This document shows positions 62,440 to 64,000 of a stretch of DNA of 64,000 bases, piece by piece. How positions within the stretch are numbered: position 1 is the stretch's first letter; every line of letters begins with the position of its first letter. The DNA comes from Magnetospirillum sulfuroxidans. Lineage in GTDB: Bacteria > Pseudomonadota > Alphaproteobacteria > Rhodospirillales > Magnetospirillaceae. Both the position numbers and the translations under genes were made by a program. The stretch lies in the NCBI RefSeq assembly GCF_018224925.1, contig NZ_JAGTUF010000006.1:105980-169979 (forward strand), read 5' to 3'. A model generated the notes under the pieces. That model made no database searches. It was given only the letters and a program-made list of their open reading frames with translations, and was not told the origin of the DNA.

Positions 62440-63822
62440 TTAGTTGGTCAAGGCTGCTGACTTGCCCAGGGCATTGGCGGCAAGTCGGGTCGAGGGCGGG
62501 ATTTTCACCATCAACACATCGGTATCACGCTTGACCGTCTTGAAACGGTCCAGGTCGCGGCCGGCCAGCTTGGTGGTGGTGGGCATCTTGACCGATAGCG
62601 GGTTGATCTGGTCCTTGCCGCGCAGCACCTCGTAATGCAGGTGGGCGCCGGTGGAACGGCCGGTGGTGCCGACAAAGCCGATGATCTGGCCTTGGGCAAC
62701 GCGCTTGCCGGGGGCGATGCCGGTGGCGATGCGGCTCATATGGGCATAGGCGGTGCCAAAGCCGGAGCCATGGCGCAAGCGGACGTAATTCCCGTACGAG
62801 CCGTTGAAGCCGGCGATTTCGACGGTGCCGTCGCCGGCGGCCTGAATCGGGGTGCCGGTGGGCACGCCAAAGTCGATACCCTTGTGCATCTTGGAATAGC
62901 CAAGGATCGGGTGGTTGCGCATGCCGAAGCCCGAGGTGATCTTGGCGCCATCGACCGGCGTCTTCAGCAGCGCCTTTTTGACGCTTTCGCCTTTCTCATT
63001 GAAATATTCCACCGTGCCCTGGCCGTTATCGAAACGGTACATGGCGATGGGATTCCCCGACAGGTTAACGGCGGCATACAGCATCTCGCCGTGACGCACC
63101 AATTTGCCCTTGGTGTCGTAAAACCCTTCATAGACCACGGTGAACTCGTCACCGGACTGAATATCGCGCTGGAAATCGACGTCATAGGACAGTGCCTTGA
63201 TCATCGCCATGATGATCTGAACCGGGACACCGGCATTTTGCGCGCTCTCGAACAGGCTGGATTTGATCTGGCCGGAATTGTGCGCCACTTGCTTACTGAC
63301 TTGGCGCATGGTCTCAATCGCCCCAAAGCCGCCCTTGGCATCACGCTGGGCGCCGACGACGCGGATGGGGTCGGCGTTCAGCGACACCATCTGAAAGCCG
63401 CCATGGCCAAAGCCGTGGGGGGATTTCTCGAAAGTGACCTTGACCTTTTGTCCGGCTTTCAGGGCACGTGGATTAAAGACGTCGCGCAAGGCTTCGATGG
63501 CCTGGGTGGCTTCGACGCCATCGACCCCGGCTCGGGCCAGGACGTCGCCCAGGGTATCGCCGGCGCCAACCCTGACATGGTTTTCCACCGGGCGGGTGGC
63601 GCGGTCTTCCAATTCACTGTCGGTGGTCAGCGGCAGGGCTTTGGCCGAGTGTTCGGCCTCGGCATCCATGAACATCGGCGGCGGCCCATCCATAAAGGAT
63701 TCGTCCCGGTCACCGATATGGACAAAGGGGCGGGCGGCGATCATCGCGGCGATGCCCGCCAGGCCGACGACGGCCACGGCTTTCAATGAACGCTTGATCT
63801 TGGCCGAGACTCGCTTGGTCAA
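62440..63822 (-). CDS. M23 family murein endopeptidase (MepM-like)
   Basis: A 460-residue periplasmic, membrane-anchored peptidoglycan hydrolase. Helix (about 14-31), a LysM/OapA-like region (about 80-130) with 'VGAGDTLGDVLARAGV', and a catalytic LytM domain (about 310-410) are visible. Zinc ligands lie in 'GMRNHPILGYSKMHKGIDFG' and in the HLH of 'GAHLHYEVL'. It should cleave peptide cross-links during wall growth. All ligands are present, so it is predicted to be active rather than a regulatory LytM factor. Confidence 0.93.
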   Translation of the reverse strand: MTKRVSAKIKRSLKAVAVVGLAGIAAMIAARPFVHIGDRDESFMDGPPPMFMDAEAEHSAKALPLTTDSELEDRATRPVENHVRVGAGDTLGDVLARAGVDGVEATQAIEALRDVFNPRALKAGQKVKVTFEKSPHGFGHGGFQMVSLNADPIRVVGAQRDAKGGFGAIETMRQVSKQVAHNSGQIKSSLFESAQNAGVPVQIIMAMIKALSYDVDFQRDIQSGDEFTVVYEGFYDTKGKLVRHGEMLYAAVNLSGNPIAMYRFDNGQGTVEYFNEKGESVKKALLKTPVDGAKITSGFGMRNHPILGYSKMHKGIDFGVPTGTPIQAAGDGTVEIAGFNGSYGNYVRLRHGSGFGTAYAHMSRIATGIAPGKRVAQGQIIGFVGTTGRSTGAHLHYEVLRGKDQINPLSVKMPTTTKLAGRDLDRFKTVKRDTDVLMVKIPPSTRLAANALGKSAALTN

Positions 63823-63979
63823 TGGTCGGGTCCGTCAATTTTGCGTGGTGCCAAGGGTTATCGCAGCCGGGTCGGCTGAAAGCAAGATTTTTGGGCCGTG
63901 TCTGAAGTTTTCCAATGTCATCATATATAAGACTCGCGCGGGCGTGCGGGATTCATTTTGGCTGTTAGGAGTGGCGGTT

Positions 63980-64000
63980 TTGTTTGGTTTTGGAAAAGTG
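63980..64000 (+). CDS. Possible start of a gene cut by the window end
   Basis: TTAGGAG (63964-63970) stands nine bases before a TTG that opens the frame MFGFGKV to the last base. A TATATAAG sequence near 63924-63932 could be a -10. The stretch is too short to identify anything. Confidence 0.25.

Noticed and set aside
1..64000. tRNA genes, rRNA genes, CRISPR arrays, insertion sequences, prophage or magnetosome genes
   Set aside because: I scanned the intergenic gaps by eye and found no cloverleaf with a conserved T-loop, no regularly spaced repeats, no transposase or integrase and no mam/mms genes. A tool-based scan could still find a divergent RNA.

Overview
The window is about 64 kb of GC-rich, gene-dense bacterial chromosome with no rRNA, no tRNA that I could recognise, no CRISPR array and no insertion sequence. 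The gene families and their order point to an alphaproteobacterium, most likely a Rhodospirillales/Magnetospirillum-type organism. Evidence includes the folD-DUF167-yggT run, the ileS-lspA-DUF3035-M16-M16 run, DUF2125, DUF4167, NnrU, a RodZ-like protein, and ispG/hisS/prfA/prmC close together. Taxonomy is inference; no marker RNA is present.

Layout. 1-5.8 kb holds the end of a quinone oxidoreductase, then a leftward block of metabolic genes: ferredoxin-NADP reductase, a HAD phosphatase, pyrD, DUF952, NnrU, folD, DUF167 and yggT. 5.9-11.7 kb holds a bacteriohemerythrin and an alcohol module. In that module an AcoR-type sigma-54 activator faces an aldehyde dehydrogenase, an iron alcohol dehydrogenase and a DUF779 protein, behind a near-consensus -24/-12 promoter. 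11.7-17.7 kb is a TetR-SDR-RND efflux locus with clear operators and a triplicated 23-bp unit. 17.8-23.4 kb has katA, a YffB-type ArsC, purT, a GlcG/HbpS-like protein and a diguanylate cyclase.

23.5-32.7 kb is a leftward envelope and housekeeping block: an M16 pair, DUF3035 lipoprotein, lspA, ileS, ribF and DUF2125. 32.7-36.4 kb has chaC, a TetR-GNAT-membrane protein operon and a solitary family 5 solute-binding protein. 36.7-42.1 kb has rplY-pth-ychF, a RodZ-like gene, an enoyl-CoA hydratase, a hotdog thioesterase and a small unknown gene. 42.2-46.7 kb is lysC, a nitronate monooxygenase-like gene and ptsP, the last two translationally coupled.

47.7-52 kb is the most accessory-looking part. 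It has a histidine kinase with an extracytoplasmic DUF3365 domain carrying a c-type heme motif, a solitary KAP P-loop NTPase next to a CACAGAG-type inverted repeat, and a lone family 3 binding protein. 52.1-58.3 kb is a tight operon: ispG, a methyltransferase, hisS, a glutamyl-tRNA reductase, prfA and prmC. The reductase is unusual for an alphaproteobacterium. 58.5-64 kb has a DUF4167 protein, clpB behind a heat-shock-like promoter, and an M23 endopeptidase.

No complete undescribed multi-gene system stands out. The best candidates for new biology are the heme-sensing kinase, the KAP NTPase with its flanking repeats, the DUF779 protein in the sigma-54 alcohol module, and the C5-pathway reductase.
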